Positions 8,590 to 17,521 of a stretch of 35,818 nt of DNA are shown here, in pieces; positions within the stretch are counted from its first letter, which is position 1; each line of letters begins with the position of its first letter. The stretch is from Mageeibacillus sp. UBA5747 (lineage in GTDB: Bacteria; Bacillota; Clostridia; Saccharofermentanales; UBA5734), in the NCBI GenBank assembly GCA_002419145.1, contig DIFN01000026.1, positions 1-35,818 of the forward strand, written 5' to 3'. Position numbers and translations under genes: made by a program. The notes beneath the pieces are model-generated. The model was not told the origin of the DNA, ran no database searches, and saw only the letters and a list, made by a program, of their open reading frames with translations.

Positions 8590-10062
8590 ATGTCCGAGAT
8601 CCACCAAATCCTGGCCTTTGACTTTGGAGCTTCAAGCGGCCGCGCCATGCTGGGCCGCTTCGATGGCCGGACGATCGAGCTCGAAGAGATCCATCGTTTC
8701 AGCAACGACCCGGTCCAGATCGGACCGACCTTGTACTGGGACGTGTTGCGTTTGTTTTTCGAAATCAAGCAAGGCCTGATTAAAGCCAAGGCCAAGGGCA
8801 AAATTGACAGCCTGGGTGTGGACACCTGGGGCGTCGATTTCGGATTGATTGACAAAGAGGGCCGCCTCCTGGAAAACCCCGTCCATTACCGTGACACGCG
8901 CACAGCTGGCATTCAGGATGAGGCGTTCGCCCATGTGCCGCGAAGGGAATTCTATGACCGTACCGGCATTCAATTCATGAATTTCAATACGATTTTCCAG
9001 CTTCTGGCGCTGAAACGCCAGCGGCCGGATCTTCTGGAACGGACCGCTGCGCTGCTTTTGATGCCGGACTTATTTGTCTATCTGCTGACCGGTGTGCGCC
9101 AGTCCGAATACACCATGGCCTCGACGGGAGCTTTGCTCAATCCCTACACTGGCTCCTGGGATGATGAACTCATAGCTCGCCTCGGCCTGCCACGCCAGAT
9201 TCTCCAGCCACTGGTCCAACCCGGTACCAAGGTTGGTCAAATCTCAGATGCCATCTGCCAGGAACTGGGCATCCAGGCGATCCCGGTTATGGCAGTCGGC
9301 GAGCATGACACCGCGTCGGCTGTCGCGGCCGTACCGGCGACCCAACCGGATTTTGTTTACATCTCCAGCGGCACGTGGTCTCTGATGGGCATCGAAAGCA
9401 AGACTCCGGTCATCAATGACCAGGCCTATGAATTCCAGTTTACCAATGAAGGCGGCTATGGCCGCACGATCCGGTTTTTAAAAAACATCATGGGCCTGTG
9501 GCTGATCCAGGAATCGCGTCGCCAGTGGATCCGTGAAGGCGCAGATGTCACCTTCGCCGACATGGAGCGTGAAGCGCTGGCATGCCAGCCGTTCCAATCC
9601 TTGGTCAATCCTGACGACCCACGCCTTGGCGTCCCGGGCGACATGCCTGGACGGATCCGCGAGATTTGTCGTGAGACAGGTCAGCACGTACCCGCCAGCC
9701 GTGGGGAGGTCGTGCGCTGCATCTACGAGAGCCTGGCCCTTAAGTATCGGGTGACCAAAGACAGCATCGAAGCCATGACCGGTCGGACTTATCCTGACCT
9801 TCATGTGGTCGGTGGCGGGACCAAAGATGGCCTTCTGAGCCAGTTCACAGCCAATGCCACAGGCAGTCGCGTCGTTGCTGGTCCGATCGAAGCAACCGCA
9901 CTGGGCAACATCGCTGTCCAGCTGATTGGTCAGGGTGCAATCAAGAACCTTCACGAAGCGCGCCAAGTCATTGCCGCTTCCACCTCTCTGAAGTACTATG
10001 AGCCTGTGGAGACAGATGACTGGAACCTGGCCCTGATTCGCTATCGCCAGCTGTTTGGTTAG
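8590..10062 (+). CDS. rhaB: L-rhamnulokinase
   Basis: This FGGY-family carbohydrate kinase phosphorylates L-rhamnulose at C1 with ATP. The 490-aa length is typical. The N-terminal ATPase-fold motif FDFGASSGRAMLGRFDG begins at residue 10, and DTWGVDFGLID, near residue 78, is a rhamnulokinase-type sugar-binding segment. AVGEHDTASAVAAVPA and YISSGTWSLMGIE lie in the middle, and the C-terminal nucleotide-binding motif is VVGGGTKDGLLSQFTANA. A strong CAGGAGGAG ribosome binding site precedes the ATG. It lies 30 bp after the aldolase gene and 37 bp before the tandem aldolase gene, in the same operon. Confidence 0.97.
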   Translation: MSEIHQILAFDFGASSGRAMLGRFDGRTIELEEIHRFSNDPVQIGPTLYWDVLRLFFEIKQGLIKAKAKGKIDSLGVDTWGVDFGLIDKEGRLLENPVHYRDTRTAGIQDEAFAHVPRREFYDRTGIQFMNFNTIFQLLALKRQRPDLLERTAALLLMPDLFVYLLTGVRQSEYTMASTGALLNPYTGSWDDELIARLGLPRQILQPLVQPGTKVGQISDAICQELGIQAIPVMAVGEHDTASAVAAVPATQPDFVYISSGTWSLMGIESKTPVINDQAYEFQFTNEGGYGRTIRFLKNIMGLWLIQESRRQWIREGADVTFADMEREALACQPFQSLVNPDDPRLGVPGDMPGRIREICRETGQHVPASRGEVVRCIYESLALKYRVTKDSIEAMTGRTYPDLHVVGGGTKDGLLSQFTANATGSRVVAGPIEATALGNIAVQLIGQGAIKNLHEARQVIAASTSLKYYEPVETDDWNLALIRYRQLFG

Positions 10063-10099
10063 TTTCCCGAGCCACCATCGAACCCAAGGAGGGCCTCTT

Positions 10100-11392
10100 A
10101 TGCGTTTTGAGCTGCTGCATCCAGCGGACCAGCTGGTGATGATGATGAACCGCATCTACTACCGCGGCATGACGACGACGTCCGGCGGCAATCTGTCAAT
10201 CCGTGACGAAAATGGTGACATGTGGATCACGCCTTCTGGAATCGACAAAGGCATGCTGACCAGAGATGACATCATGCTGGTCAAGGCGGATGGAACCATC
10301 ACAGGCCGCCACAAGCCCTCGTCGGAATACCCGTTCCACCTGTCTGTCTTCAGCCGCCGCCCGGACGTCGGAGCGGTCCTGCATGCCCATTCGCCCGGCC
10401 TGGTTGCCTTCTCGATTGCCCGCACCCTGCCGGATGTCAACCTGATCCCAACCGTCCGCAAAATTTGCGGCGAACTGGCACTTGCCACCTATGCCGTACC
10501 CGGCAGCACGGAACTGGGTGAGAACATCGCCCAGAAATTCGACCAGGGCCACTCAGTTGTCCTTTTGGAAAACCATGGGGTTGTGATCGGTGCGAAAGAC
10601 ATTTTCCAGGCTTTCATGGCCTTCGAGACGATCGAATCGAGTGCCCTTTTGGAAATCAATGCCAAGAAACTCGGCCAGCCCCGTCCGCTCTCTGCGGAAC
10701 GCATTGCGGCTACGGAAGTGAAAAACCGGGTCGAACTGCCGGAGTTTGCCGGAAAATCGCACGGCAGTGAGGAAAATGCTGCCCGACGCGATCTGGTCAA
10801 GCTGACCCGGCGTTCCTATGACCAGGGCCTGTTCACCAGCACCCAGGGCACGTATTCGGTCCGCTTATCGGATGGGTCTTTCCTGATCACGCCGTATGGC
10901 AAAGACCGGGCTTACCTCGAGGTGGAAGACATCGTCCTGATCCGTGAAGGTCAGCGCGAGGCGGGCAAGATCCCGAGCCGTTCAGTGCCACTGCATGCGG
11001 AGATCTACCGCCAGCATCCTGATGTAAAATCAGTCCTGGTCGCCCATCCACCGAACATGATGGCCTTTGCTGTGACGGACGCAGCCTTTGATTCCCGGAC
11101 CATACCAGAGAGCTATATCTTGTTGCGCCAGATCGCCAAGGTCCCGTTTGGTGTCAGCTTCATGGATCCTGATCTGGTTGCCAGGGCTATTTCGAAAAAG
11201 ACCCCAGTGGTGATTTGCGAAAATGACTGCGTGATCGTCACCGGATCGAGCCTGCTCAATGCCTTCGATCGATTGGAAGTCGCAGAGTTCACAGCCAAAT
11301 CTATCCTGGCTTCGACCGCCATCGGTGCCATCGTCCACATCAGCGACCGGGAAATCCAGGACATCAACGTAGCCTTCAGACTGGAAGACTAA
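10100..11392 (+). CDS. Tandem class II aldolase protein with a degenerate second domain
   Basis: Two class II aldolase/adducin domains are joined in 430 aa. The N-terminal domain keeps TSGGN (28-31 region), Glu76, His95/His97 in LHAHS and His159 in ENHG, the full Zn/catalytic set of fuculose/rhamnulose-1-phosphate aldolases. The C-terminal domain (about 230-420) aligns by eye but has QGT for GGN, Ser295 for Glu76, Val314 for His95 and Asp376 for His159; only His316 remains. It therefore looks non-catalytic and perhaps structural or regulatory. I place the start at ATG 10100 behind AAGGAGG, not at an in-frame upstream codon that overlaps rhaB. As the last gene of the rhamnose operon it may be the true rhamnulose-1-phosphate aldolase or act on a related sugar phosphate. 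Confidence 0.88.
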   Translation: MRFELLHPADQLVMMMNRIYYRGMTTTSGGNLSIRDENGDMWITPSGIDKGMLTRDDIMLVKADGTITGRHKPSSEYPFHLSVFSRRPDVGAVLHAHSPGLVAFSIARTLPDVNLIPTVRKICGELALATYAVPGSTELGENIAQKFDQGHSVVLLENHGVVIGAKDIFQAFMAFETIESSALLEINAKKLGQPRPLSAERIAATEVKNRVELPEFAGKSHGSEENAARRDLVKLTRRSYDQGLFTSTQGTYSVRLSDGSFLITPYGKDRAYLEVEDIVLIREGQREAGKIPSRSVPLHAEIYRQHPDVKSVLVAHPPNMMAFAVTDAAFDSRTIPESYILLRQIAKVPFGVSFMDPDLVARAISKKTPVVICENDCVIVTGSSLLNAFDRLEVAEFTAKSILASTAIGAIVHISDREIQDINVAFRLED

Positions 11393-11404
11393 AATCACTC
11401 ATTT

Positions 11405-13669
11405 CTACCCCAGATGGCCACGTTTTTCGCGGAAAGGGGCAGGGGAGAGGCCGTATTGCCGCTTGAACAGGGTGGAAAAATACGCGACATTGGGAATGCC
11501 GACTTGTTCGGCGACTTTATAAGCGGGCTGGCTCGTTTCGATCAGGAGCCGGGCCGCTTTTTCCAGCCGCATCGTGGAGAGCAAGCTCGAGAATGTGTCG
11601 CCAGACGAGGCTTTGACCAATTTGCCGAGGTAACCGGGTGAGAGATTGAAACGTTCGGCCGTCGATTCGAGGGACAGATTGGGGTCTTGCAGATTCTCAT
11701 GCAGGTAATGGACCAGCTCGTCGTGCAGCCGCTCGTGCTTGACGTCGGTAGCGCGACGGGCTTTTTCCTGCGAAATCGACATCAGCTCCAGGCAGAACCG
11801 GGCGATGATTTGGCGGGCATCCTCGAGCTGGTCACAGCGAGCAAGGCGCTCGCTGGTCTCGAGGTAATTGTCGTAGTCCTCGTCCACCAGCTCGACGGTG
11901 CTGTCGACCTGCTTGAAGACCGAAAACAGCAGCTGATTGAAATAATTGACGGTCCGCGGCGAATAGCCTTCCCGGATCGCTTGCATGAATTCGTCGATGC
12001 CTGATACCAGGAGATCCTGGCGGCGCAGATTGAGCGCCTCGAGAATCCGCTTCTCAGCCATCACTGGATAGCGGATCTTCTTATTGACCGCGATCGTCTT
12101 GTCTAATGTGAGCAAAGAATTCGGACCGAAATAGAGACGATAGCTAAATAAGCTGCAGGTCTTGCGGTAAGCATCGTTGAACTGGTCAAAGGATGCCACA
12201 GGTTTAACCATGGCAAAGCTGACCGTGAAGGGGAAATATCGCCGGATCTGGGTCTGGGCCTGGATCAGGCTGTCTTCGAGCAATTCCGGCGGTTCCGCTT
12301 CTTTCAACTGCAGAATCAGCGTCACCTCATGATTCCCTGTGACAAGGCCAGTGGCAGGTGCCAGGGTAGCCAGGAGTTCTTGTGTGATGTTGATCATGAT
12401 GAAGCGGAAATTGTCGAGATCGTCCGGATTGGTTTCCTCCAGAGAGCCAAATCCATCAAAACGGGCTACAATCAGCAAATAAAAAGGTGACTCCAGCTGG
12501 CTCAGGATCTGGTGAATGCGGGCGGCATCTTCGTGATTAGGCTTTCCTGCCAAAAGGTCAAAAAGGAATTTTTCGCGGGCGATCCGGGCAGCCTGGTCAC
12601 CGAGAATGAGCGCCTGGTGCAGGACCGCATATTCATCCACCGCGCCTACTTCGTGTCCGGCCACCTCGTGCACCAGATTTTGCAAGGGCTGGTAATATCT
12701 GGCCAATAACTTCAACAAGATCCAGCTGCTGGTCAGGACAAAAAGTAAACTGATCAGAAACACTGGCAGGATGGTTTTCAGGTAAGCCATCCAGATCAGG
12801 CCGGCATCAAGGACAAGAATTGTAAAAAGACCACTCACCGGTGAGCGTTGATAATAAGTCAGCTGGCGCTGCCAGAGGCGGCCAGTGCGGATGATACCCT
12901 CATCGGACAACTGGCGGGTCCCACTTTCATTCTGGAAAATGCCGCTGAATGATTGGCCAAAACTCAAATCGGTAATGAATGCCTGGGGCTCATTGCTGGC
13001 AAAAACAATCCCATTGGCATCGGTCAGGTAAATAAGTGCTCCTGGCGGGTAATCTTGAAGTAAGGATACAAATTTCTCCTCATCGACATGAATGATCACC
13101 AGACCGTGATTGATCCGCTGGGGATTGTCTTCGACGCGGGCGTAAAAAACAATCAGGCGGGAAAACTCGTTTTGCAACGCTTCCAGTGCAGTGCCCTCGA
13201 TTCTGATTTCCCGTGGCCGCAGGCTGAAGGGGCTGTTGCCGACTGGCAGCCCCATCTGGCTGGCCGGCAAGGTGCCCAGGGAGGTCTCGTAGGTGCCGAG
13301 GTAGCCATTGTAAAGCCCGATGTAGCGCATCAGCTGCTGATGACTTTTCTCATAGTCAACCAGCAGGTCGGTCACATTCGCCGTGGCCAGGGCCTGCGAT
13401 GTCCGTTCGTAGAGATAAGCTGTGGCCAGAGGGTCTTGCAGGAGCTGGCTGCTGATTGCCTGGACTCGTTTGTACACGTCATCGACGGCATGCTGTGTCT
13501 GGCTGGTCAGGCTTTTGTTTTCGGTCAGCAAACGGTTTTCCGTATTCCGGAAAGTCACGACTGAATAGAGGATGAGACAGGAGGCAGACAAAAGAATCAG
13601 CCAGATCAAAATCAGCCGGACGAGCTTCTGGTGTGTATTTGCATGGGTCAAACGTTGAAAAATCTGCAT
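11405..13669 (-). CDS. Membrane-spanning AraC-family sensor-regulator
   Basis: This 754-aa one-component regulator has transmembrane helix 1 at about 18-39, an extracytoplasmic sensing region (40-295, dCache-like in layout), TM2 at about 297-319, a long cytoplasmic linker, and a C-terminal AraC/XylS double helix-turn-helix (about 645-754, with LSLESTAERFNLSPGYLGKL and YKVAEQVGIPNVAYFSTLFK). The layout matches YesN-like and other Bacillota carbohydrate regulators in which an external domain controls an AraC output. It is convergent to the rhamnose catabolic operon (12 bp between stops) and divergent from the transporter operon, which makes it the obvious regulator of both. The ATG follows CAGGATCATCG, a modest ribosome binding site. 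The ligand is presumably rhamnose or a rhamnose-containing glycan, directly or through a binding protein. Confidence 0.9.
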   Translation of the reverse strand: MQIFQRLTHANTHQKLVRLILIWLILLSASCLILYSVVTFRNTENRLLTENKSLTSQTQHAVDDVYKRVQAISSQLLQDPLATAYLYERTSQALATANVTDLLVDYEKSHQQLMRYIGLYNGYLGTYETSLGTLPASQMGLPVGNSPFSLRPREIRIEGTALEALQNEFSRLIVFYARVEDNPQRINHGLVIIHVDEEKFVSLLQDYPPGALIYLTDANGIVFASNEPQAFITDLSFGQSFSGIFQNESGTRQLSDEGIIRTGRLWQRQLTYYQRSPVSGLFTILVLDAGLIWMAYLKTILPVFLISLLFVLTSSWILLKLLARYYQPLQNLVHEVAGHEVGAVDEYAVLHQALILGDQAARIAREKFLFDLLAGKPNHEDAARIHQILSQLESPFYLLIVARFDGFGSLEETNPDDLDNFRFIMINITQELLATLAPATGLVTGNHEVTLILQLKEAEPPELLEDSLIQAQTQIRRYFPFTVSFAMVKPVASFDQFNDAYRKTCSLFSYRLYFGPNSLLTLDKTIAVNKKIRYPVMAEKRILEALNLRRQDLLVSGIDEFMQAIREGYSPRTVNYFNQLLFSVFKQVDSTVELVDEDYDNYLETSERLARCDQLEDARQIIARFCLELMSISQEKARRATDVKHERLHDELVHYLHENLQDPNLSLESTAERFNLSPGYLGKLVKASSGDTFSSLLSTMRLEKAARLLIETSQPAYKVAEQVGIPNVAYFSTLFKRQYGLSPAPFREKRGHLG

Positions 13670-13708
13670 CGATGATCCTGTCTGAGGGGGTATTTTGACT
13701 CATTTACA

Positions 13709-13737
13709 AATATATAGCGTTTAAATGAAACCGTAAA
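13709..13737 (-). promoter_or_regulatory. Probable promoter of the AraC-type regulator
   Basis: Read on the minus strand, TTTACG (13732-13737), a 17-bp spacer and TATATT (13709-13714) form a good sigma-A-type promoter about 40 bp upstream of the regulator start. The sequence TGAAACCGTAAATA (13726-13739) overlapping the -35 resembles a catabolite-responsive element with two mismatches; I treat that as weak. Confidence 0.5.
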
Positions 13738-13814
13738 TAGCTTTAAAAGGAAAAGAGCTTTCAAATCAGATGATAATAATAGCTGTATTATGAAAGCTTA
13801 CCGGCTCCATGGAC

Positions 13815-13842
13815 TTGTTCGAATGCTTGCAAAGGATATACT
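13815..13842 (+). promoter_or_regulatory. Probable promoter of the sugar ABC transporter operon
   Basis: TTGTTC (13815-13820), a 16-bp spacer and TATACT (13837-13842) lie about 115 bp upstream of the first binding-protein gene. The -35 is part of the repeated TTGTTCGAA motif, so factor binding there would touch RNA polymerase directly. Confidence 0.5.
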
Positions 13843-13925
13843 GTAATTGTCAGGTGAATCTGTTCGAAACGATCATGTAGACGGTAAAAACGAACAACGA
13901 TGAGATCAAGGTTTTATTCGAACAG
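13815..13925. promoter_or_regulatory. Cluster of four TGTTCG-type motifs, candidate operators
   Basis: Four related 9-mers occur in 111 bp: TTGTTCGAA (13815-13823, plus), CTGTTCGAA (13860-13868, plus), TTGTTCG on the minus strand (13891-13897) and CTGTTCGAA on the minus strand (13917-13925). The second and fourth are exact inverted copies. They lie in the divergent region between the AraC-type regulator and the transporter operon. Binding by that regulator is inference. Confidence 0.5.
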
Positions 13926-13956
13926 ACCAACCACAAAGGGAGGGAGTCTGCTGGCC

Positions 13957-14958
13957 ATGTCTCAGGTACCACTCAATCAGACGACAGCGACAGGCACAGG
14001 CCAGCCAGACCACCGACCCAACCGCACATTCCCCTTGATCATCTTTTCTCTTGTCCTGGTTGGTCTGATTATCAGTGCAGTTCTGGCCACGACCTGGCTG
14101 AAACCAAAAGTCATCGGGTTTACTGCTTACGATCTCTCCCTGGATTTTTTCCACAGCATGGAAGTGGGCGTGATGCTGGAAGCACAAGAGTTGGGATACC
14201 AGAGCCTGCGTTACGACCAATCTGGCGATGAGACTCGGCTGGTCACCAGCTTCAAACGTCTGGTCGAAGAAAATGCTGACGCCATCATCGTCTCACCCAT
14301 CAGCCCGGAGGTCTTGCCGCCTTTGGTCGACAATGCCCATGAAAAGGGTATTCCGGTCATCATCAATGACATCGGTGGCGGCGGCTCCGATTATGACGCA
14401 ATCGTCATCTCAGATAACTGGCAAGGAGGCGTTTTAGCTGCAGAGTTCACCGCTGATTATCTGCAAGGCCATGAGGGCAGCCGGAAAGTGGCGATCATCA
14501 CTGTTGAACCCTCCGCTGCCTATGCCGCCCGGCGTGGAGAAGCCTATCGGGAGACCATTGAAGCCAAAGGATTTTCCATTGCAACTGAGATTTCAGCCTA
14601 CTCAAAACAAGAAGACGGCTATACAGCGATGAAACTGATTCTCGCAGAACAGCCTGATCTGGTGGCGGTCTTTGCTGAAAATGATCCCATGGCTGTCGGC
14701 GCAGCCAATGCCATTGCTGAAGCCGGGCGCAAAAACATCCTCGTTGTCGGATTCAATGGCGACAAGATCGCACGGGATGCCATCGCAGCTGGTCTGATGC
14801 AAGCGACGGTTGCCCAGAATCCCGAAGAAATGGGCCGGATCACGGTCCAGCTGGCCGATCGCCTGATCAAAGGCCAAGGCATCACTTTTGATGATCCAGA
14901 TAAACGTGAAATCTACGTACCTGTGGAACTGGTCACCAGCCAGAACATTCAAGAATAG
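13957..14958 (+). CDS. Membrane-anchored sugar-binding protein (periplasmic-binding-protein type I fold)
   Basis: This 333-aa ribose-binding-like (Peripla_BP_4 type) protein binds a sugar outside the membrane. Instead of a lipobox it has a short Thr/Pro-rich cytoplasmic tail and one hydrophobic helix (about 27-48, FPLIIFSLVLVGLIISAVLA), then the binding domain starting KVIGFTAYDLSLDFFHSME. I chose ATG 13957, behind GGGAGGGAG; an in-frame codon 57 bp upstream would fall in the operator region. It is the first gene of the transporter operon, 29 bp before the ATPase. Since a second, lipoprotein-type binding protein ends the operon, this one could be a sensor partner of the divergent AraC regulator, comparable to the membrane-anchored XylFII paired with LytS in clostridia. 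That role is inferred. Confidence 0.88.
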   Translation: MSQVPLNQTTATGTGQPDHRPNRTFPLIIFSLVLVGLIISAVLATTWLKPKVIGFTAYDLSLDFFHSMEVGVMLEAQELGYQSLRYDQSGDETRLVTSFKRLVEENADAIIVSPISPEVLPPLVDNAHEKGIPVIINDIGGGGSDYDAIVISDNWQGGVLAAEFTADYLQGHEGSRKVAIITVEPSAAYAARRGEAYRETIEAKGFSIATEISAYSKQEDGYTAMKLILAEQPDLVAVFAENDPMAVGAANAIAEAGRKNILVVGFNGDKIARDAIAAGLMQATVAQNPEEMGRITVQLADRLIKGQGITFDDPDKREIYVPVELVTSQNIQE

Positions 14959-14987
14959 AAGAAAAGGGAGAACAAGGGGGAACATGC

Positions 14988-16523
14988 GTGTCTGAATTCA
15001 TTTTGGAATTATCGGGGATCACCAAGGTCTTTCCCGGCGTCAAGGCGCTGAATCAGGTGCATTTCCAGCTCAAAGCAGGCCAGATCCATGCCTTGATGGG
15101 AGAAAATGGTGCTGGCAAGTCGACCTTCATCAAGGTCATCACCGGCGTCCACCAGCCGGAAGAAGGCACCATGACTTTGCGGGGCAAAAAAGTCGAATTC
15201 AAAAACCCCAGGGAAGCGATCGCTCACGGCATTGCTGCTATTTACCAGCATGTCACCTGCTTTCCTGATCTCAGTGTCTCGGAAAATATTTTTGCCGGTC
15301 ACGAAGCCATGCGTGGTCGTCTGCCGGTGATCGACTGGAACACCATGCACAGCAAAGCCGAGAAGCTGCTGCGTCGACTTGGCTCAGATCTTGACCCACG
15401 CCAGCAGATGGGCGCTCTGAGCGTCGCCCAGCAACAGATCGTCGAAATCGCCAAAGCGCTCTCGACCGATGCCGACATCATCATCATGGACGAACCGACG
15501 GCTGCCCTGACCAACCGTGAGTGCGAAGAACTGTACCGCATCACCGAGCAGCTGCGTGATGAAGGCAAGGCCATCATCTTCATTTCGCATCGGTTCGAAG
15601 ATATGTTCCGTCTGGCCAGCGAGGTCACGGTGTTTCGCGATGCCCAGTACATCGGTACCTGGCCGGTCGCTGACATCACCAACAACGACCTGATCCGGGC
15701 CATGGTCGGCCGATCCCTGACTGAGATGTACCCACCGCCGCTGTCCAAGCCGAGCGCAGAAACCGTGTTCTCGGTCGAGGGCCTGTCCCGCACGGGTTAT
15801 TTCAAGGATGTCAGCTTTGACATCAAAAAGGGTGAGATTGTTGCGCTGACCGGCCTGGTTGGCGCCGGCCGCAGTGAAGTCTGCCAGGCCATTTTCGGGA
15901 TCGATCGTCCTGACAGTGGCCACATCAAACTGGCCGGCCAACCTGTGGCAATCGACAGTCCATTGTCGGCCATGAAACTGGGGATTGGCTATCTGCCGGA
16001 AGACCGCCAGAAACAGGGCTTGATCCTGTCCTGGAGCATCGAGAAAAACATCACCTTGGCCAATCTCGATCGCTTTGCTCCAGGCCTTCTGGTCCAGGAA
16101 GCCAAAGAGAAGGAGACAGCCGAACGTCTGTCCAAGCTGGTCTCGATCAAATGCCAGAGCGTCGAAGATCTGGCCAGTTCCATGTCAGGTGGCAACCAGC
16201 AGAAGATCATCGTCGCCAAGCTCCTGACGGCTGACCTCAAGCTGATCATCATGGATGAGCCGACCAAAGGCGTCGATGTCGGGGCCAAGCACCAAATCTA
16301 CCAGATCATGCGCGAACTAGCCCGTGACGGTTATGCCATCCTGATGGTTTCCTCGGAAATGCCGGAAGTCATCGGCATGTCGGACCGCGTTGTCGTCATG
16401 CATGAAGGCCGGGTCACGATGATTGCACAGACCCACGATGCCACAACCACACAGGAAAAGATTCTGGAGGCGGCTGTCACTCGCATCCAGCACGAAGAAC
16501 CGGCCCTGGGGGGGAAATCATGA
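14988..16523 (+). CDS. Sugar ABC transporter ATP-binding protein (two ATPase domains)
   Basis: This 511-aa double-cassette ATPase of the RbsA/MglA/rhizobial RhaT type energises uptake of a monosaccharide. The first cassette has Walker A GENGAGKST at 38-46, signature LSVAQQQ and Walker B IIIMDEPTAALT. The second has the degenerate Walker A GLVGAGRSE typical of this family, signature MSGGNQQK and LIIMDEPTKGVD. Translation starts at GTG 14988 behind AAGGGGGAA; an ATG four bases earlier runs into a stop at once. The stop overlaps the next gene's start (ATGA), so the ATPase and permease are translationally coupled. Rhamnose specificity comes from context only. Confidence 0.95.
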   Translation: MSEFILELSGITKVFPGVKALNQVHFQLKAGQIHALMGENGAGKSTFIKVITGVHQPEEGTMTLRGKKVEFKNPREAIAHGIAAIYQHVTCFPDLSVSENIFAGHEAMRGRLPVIDWNTMHSKAEKLLRRLGSDLDPRQQMGALSVAQQQIVEIAKALSTDADIIIMDEPTAALTNRECEELYRITEQLRDEGKAIIFISHRFEDMFRLASEVTVFRDAQYIGTWPVADITNNDLIRAMVGRSLTEMYPPPLSKPSAETVFSVEGLSRTGYFKDVSFDIKKGEIVALTGLVGAGRSEVCQAIFGIDRPDSGHIKLAGQPVAIDSPLSAMKLGIGYLPEDRQKQGLILSWSIEKNITLANLDRFAPGLLVQEAKEKETAERLSKLVSIKCQSVEDLASSMSGGNQQKIIVAKLLTADLKLIIMDEPTKGVDVGAKHQIYQIMRELARDGYAILMVSSEMPEVIGMSDRVVVMHEGRVTMIAQTHDATTTQEKILEAAVTRIQHEEPALGGKS

Positions 16524-17521
16524 AACTGACCGGCACCCACAAACAAAAGCACGGGTCGATTGGTGCCCGTGAAATCGGGATGATCTTGTTCATCCTCCTT
16601 CTGTCCTTTTTAATCCAGCTCAGAAACGCTCAATTTCTGACCGCGGAAAATCTCAATGACCTTTTGGTCAACGCCGCGATCATGGGCACCCTGGCTGTAG
16701 GCATGATGATGGTCATCATCACCGGAGGCATCGACCTCTCGATCGGCGCCACCTTGGCCTTGTCCGGCATGTCTGCCGCCCTGTATGTGCGCGGCAATGA
16801 ATCAGCCTCCCCAGTCCTGGCTGTCCTGATCGGTATCGGCATCGGCCTTCTGGCCGGCTTGATCAATGGCCTGCTCGTTGGGTATGGTGAAGTCCTGCCG
16901 CTGATCGCCACCCTGGGCATGATGAATGTCTACCGCGGCCTGACCTACATCATCGCCAACGGTGCCTGGGTCAGTGCCCATCAAATGAACGATGGCTTCA
17001 AAGCCCTGGCCTTCACCCGCTTCCTTGGCATCAACAGCCTGGTCTGGGTCGCAATCCTGACCTTTGGCATTGGCGCTTTTTTCCTCGGCTGGACCCGAGT
17101 CGGCCGCATGATCTATGCGGTCGGCAGCAATCCGGAAGCTGCCCGCGTTACCGGGGTCAACGTCCCGGCCATCCGCACACTGGTCTATGCGATCATGGGT
17201 ACGATCACCGGCCTGTCCGGGGTGCTGTGGGTCAGCAAATATGCCTCCGCCCAGGGCGACACCGCCATCGGCTATGAAATGAACGTGATCGCCGCCTGTG
17301 TGCTGGGCGGGGTCTCGATCAGTGGCGGCTCCGGCAAAGTCTTCGGCGTTATTCTCGGGACAATCCTGCTTGGTATTTTGAAAAATGCTCTGCCCCTGCT
17401 CAAAATCTCGCCCTTCTGGCAAGACGCCCTCTATGGCCTGATCATCCTGTTCGCGATCCTGATGAACACGATTTTCAAGCGCATGGTCGACAAAAACAAC
17501 CTGCAAAGGAGGCATATCTGA
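16520..17521 (+). CDS. Sugar ABC transporter permease 1
   Basis: This 333-aa integral membrane protein of the branched-chain amino acid/ribose permease family (BPD_transp_2) has about eight to ten hydrophobic helices. Characteristic segments are GGIDLSIGATLALSGM near residue 71, AARVTGVNV, and GGVSISGGSGKVFGVILG. It pairs with the next gene to form the membrane channel, as in the RhaP/RhaQ pair of rhizobial rhamnose transporters. Its start overlaps the ATPase stop and its stop TGA overlaps the next ATG by one base; AAAGGAGG lies just before that junction. No defects are seen. Confidence 0.94.
   Translation: MKLTGTHKQKHGSIGAREIGMILFILLLSFLIQLRNAQFLTAENLNDLLVNAAIMGTLAVGMMMVIITGGIDLSIGATLALSGMSAALYVRGNESASPVLAVLIGIGIGLLAGLINGLLVGYGEVLPLIATLGMMNVYRGLTYIIANGAWVSAHQMNDGFKALAFTRFLGINSLVWVAILTFGIGAFFLGWTRVGRMIYAVGSNPEAARVTGVNVPAIRTLVYAIMGTITGLSGVLWVSKYASAQGDTAIGYEMNVIAACVLGGVSISGGSGKVFGVILGTILLGILKNALPLLKISPFWQDALYGLIILFAILMNTIFKRMVDKNNLQRRHI

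Noticed and set aside
13726..13739. Catabolite-responsive element (cre)-like sequence TGAAACCGTAAATA
   Set aside because: Two mismatches at conserved positions, and a match this loose is expected by chance; mentioned only with the promoter it overlaps.
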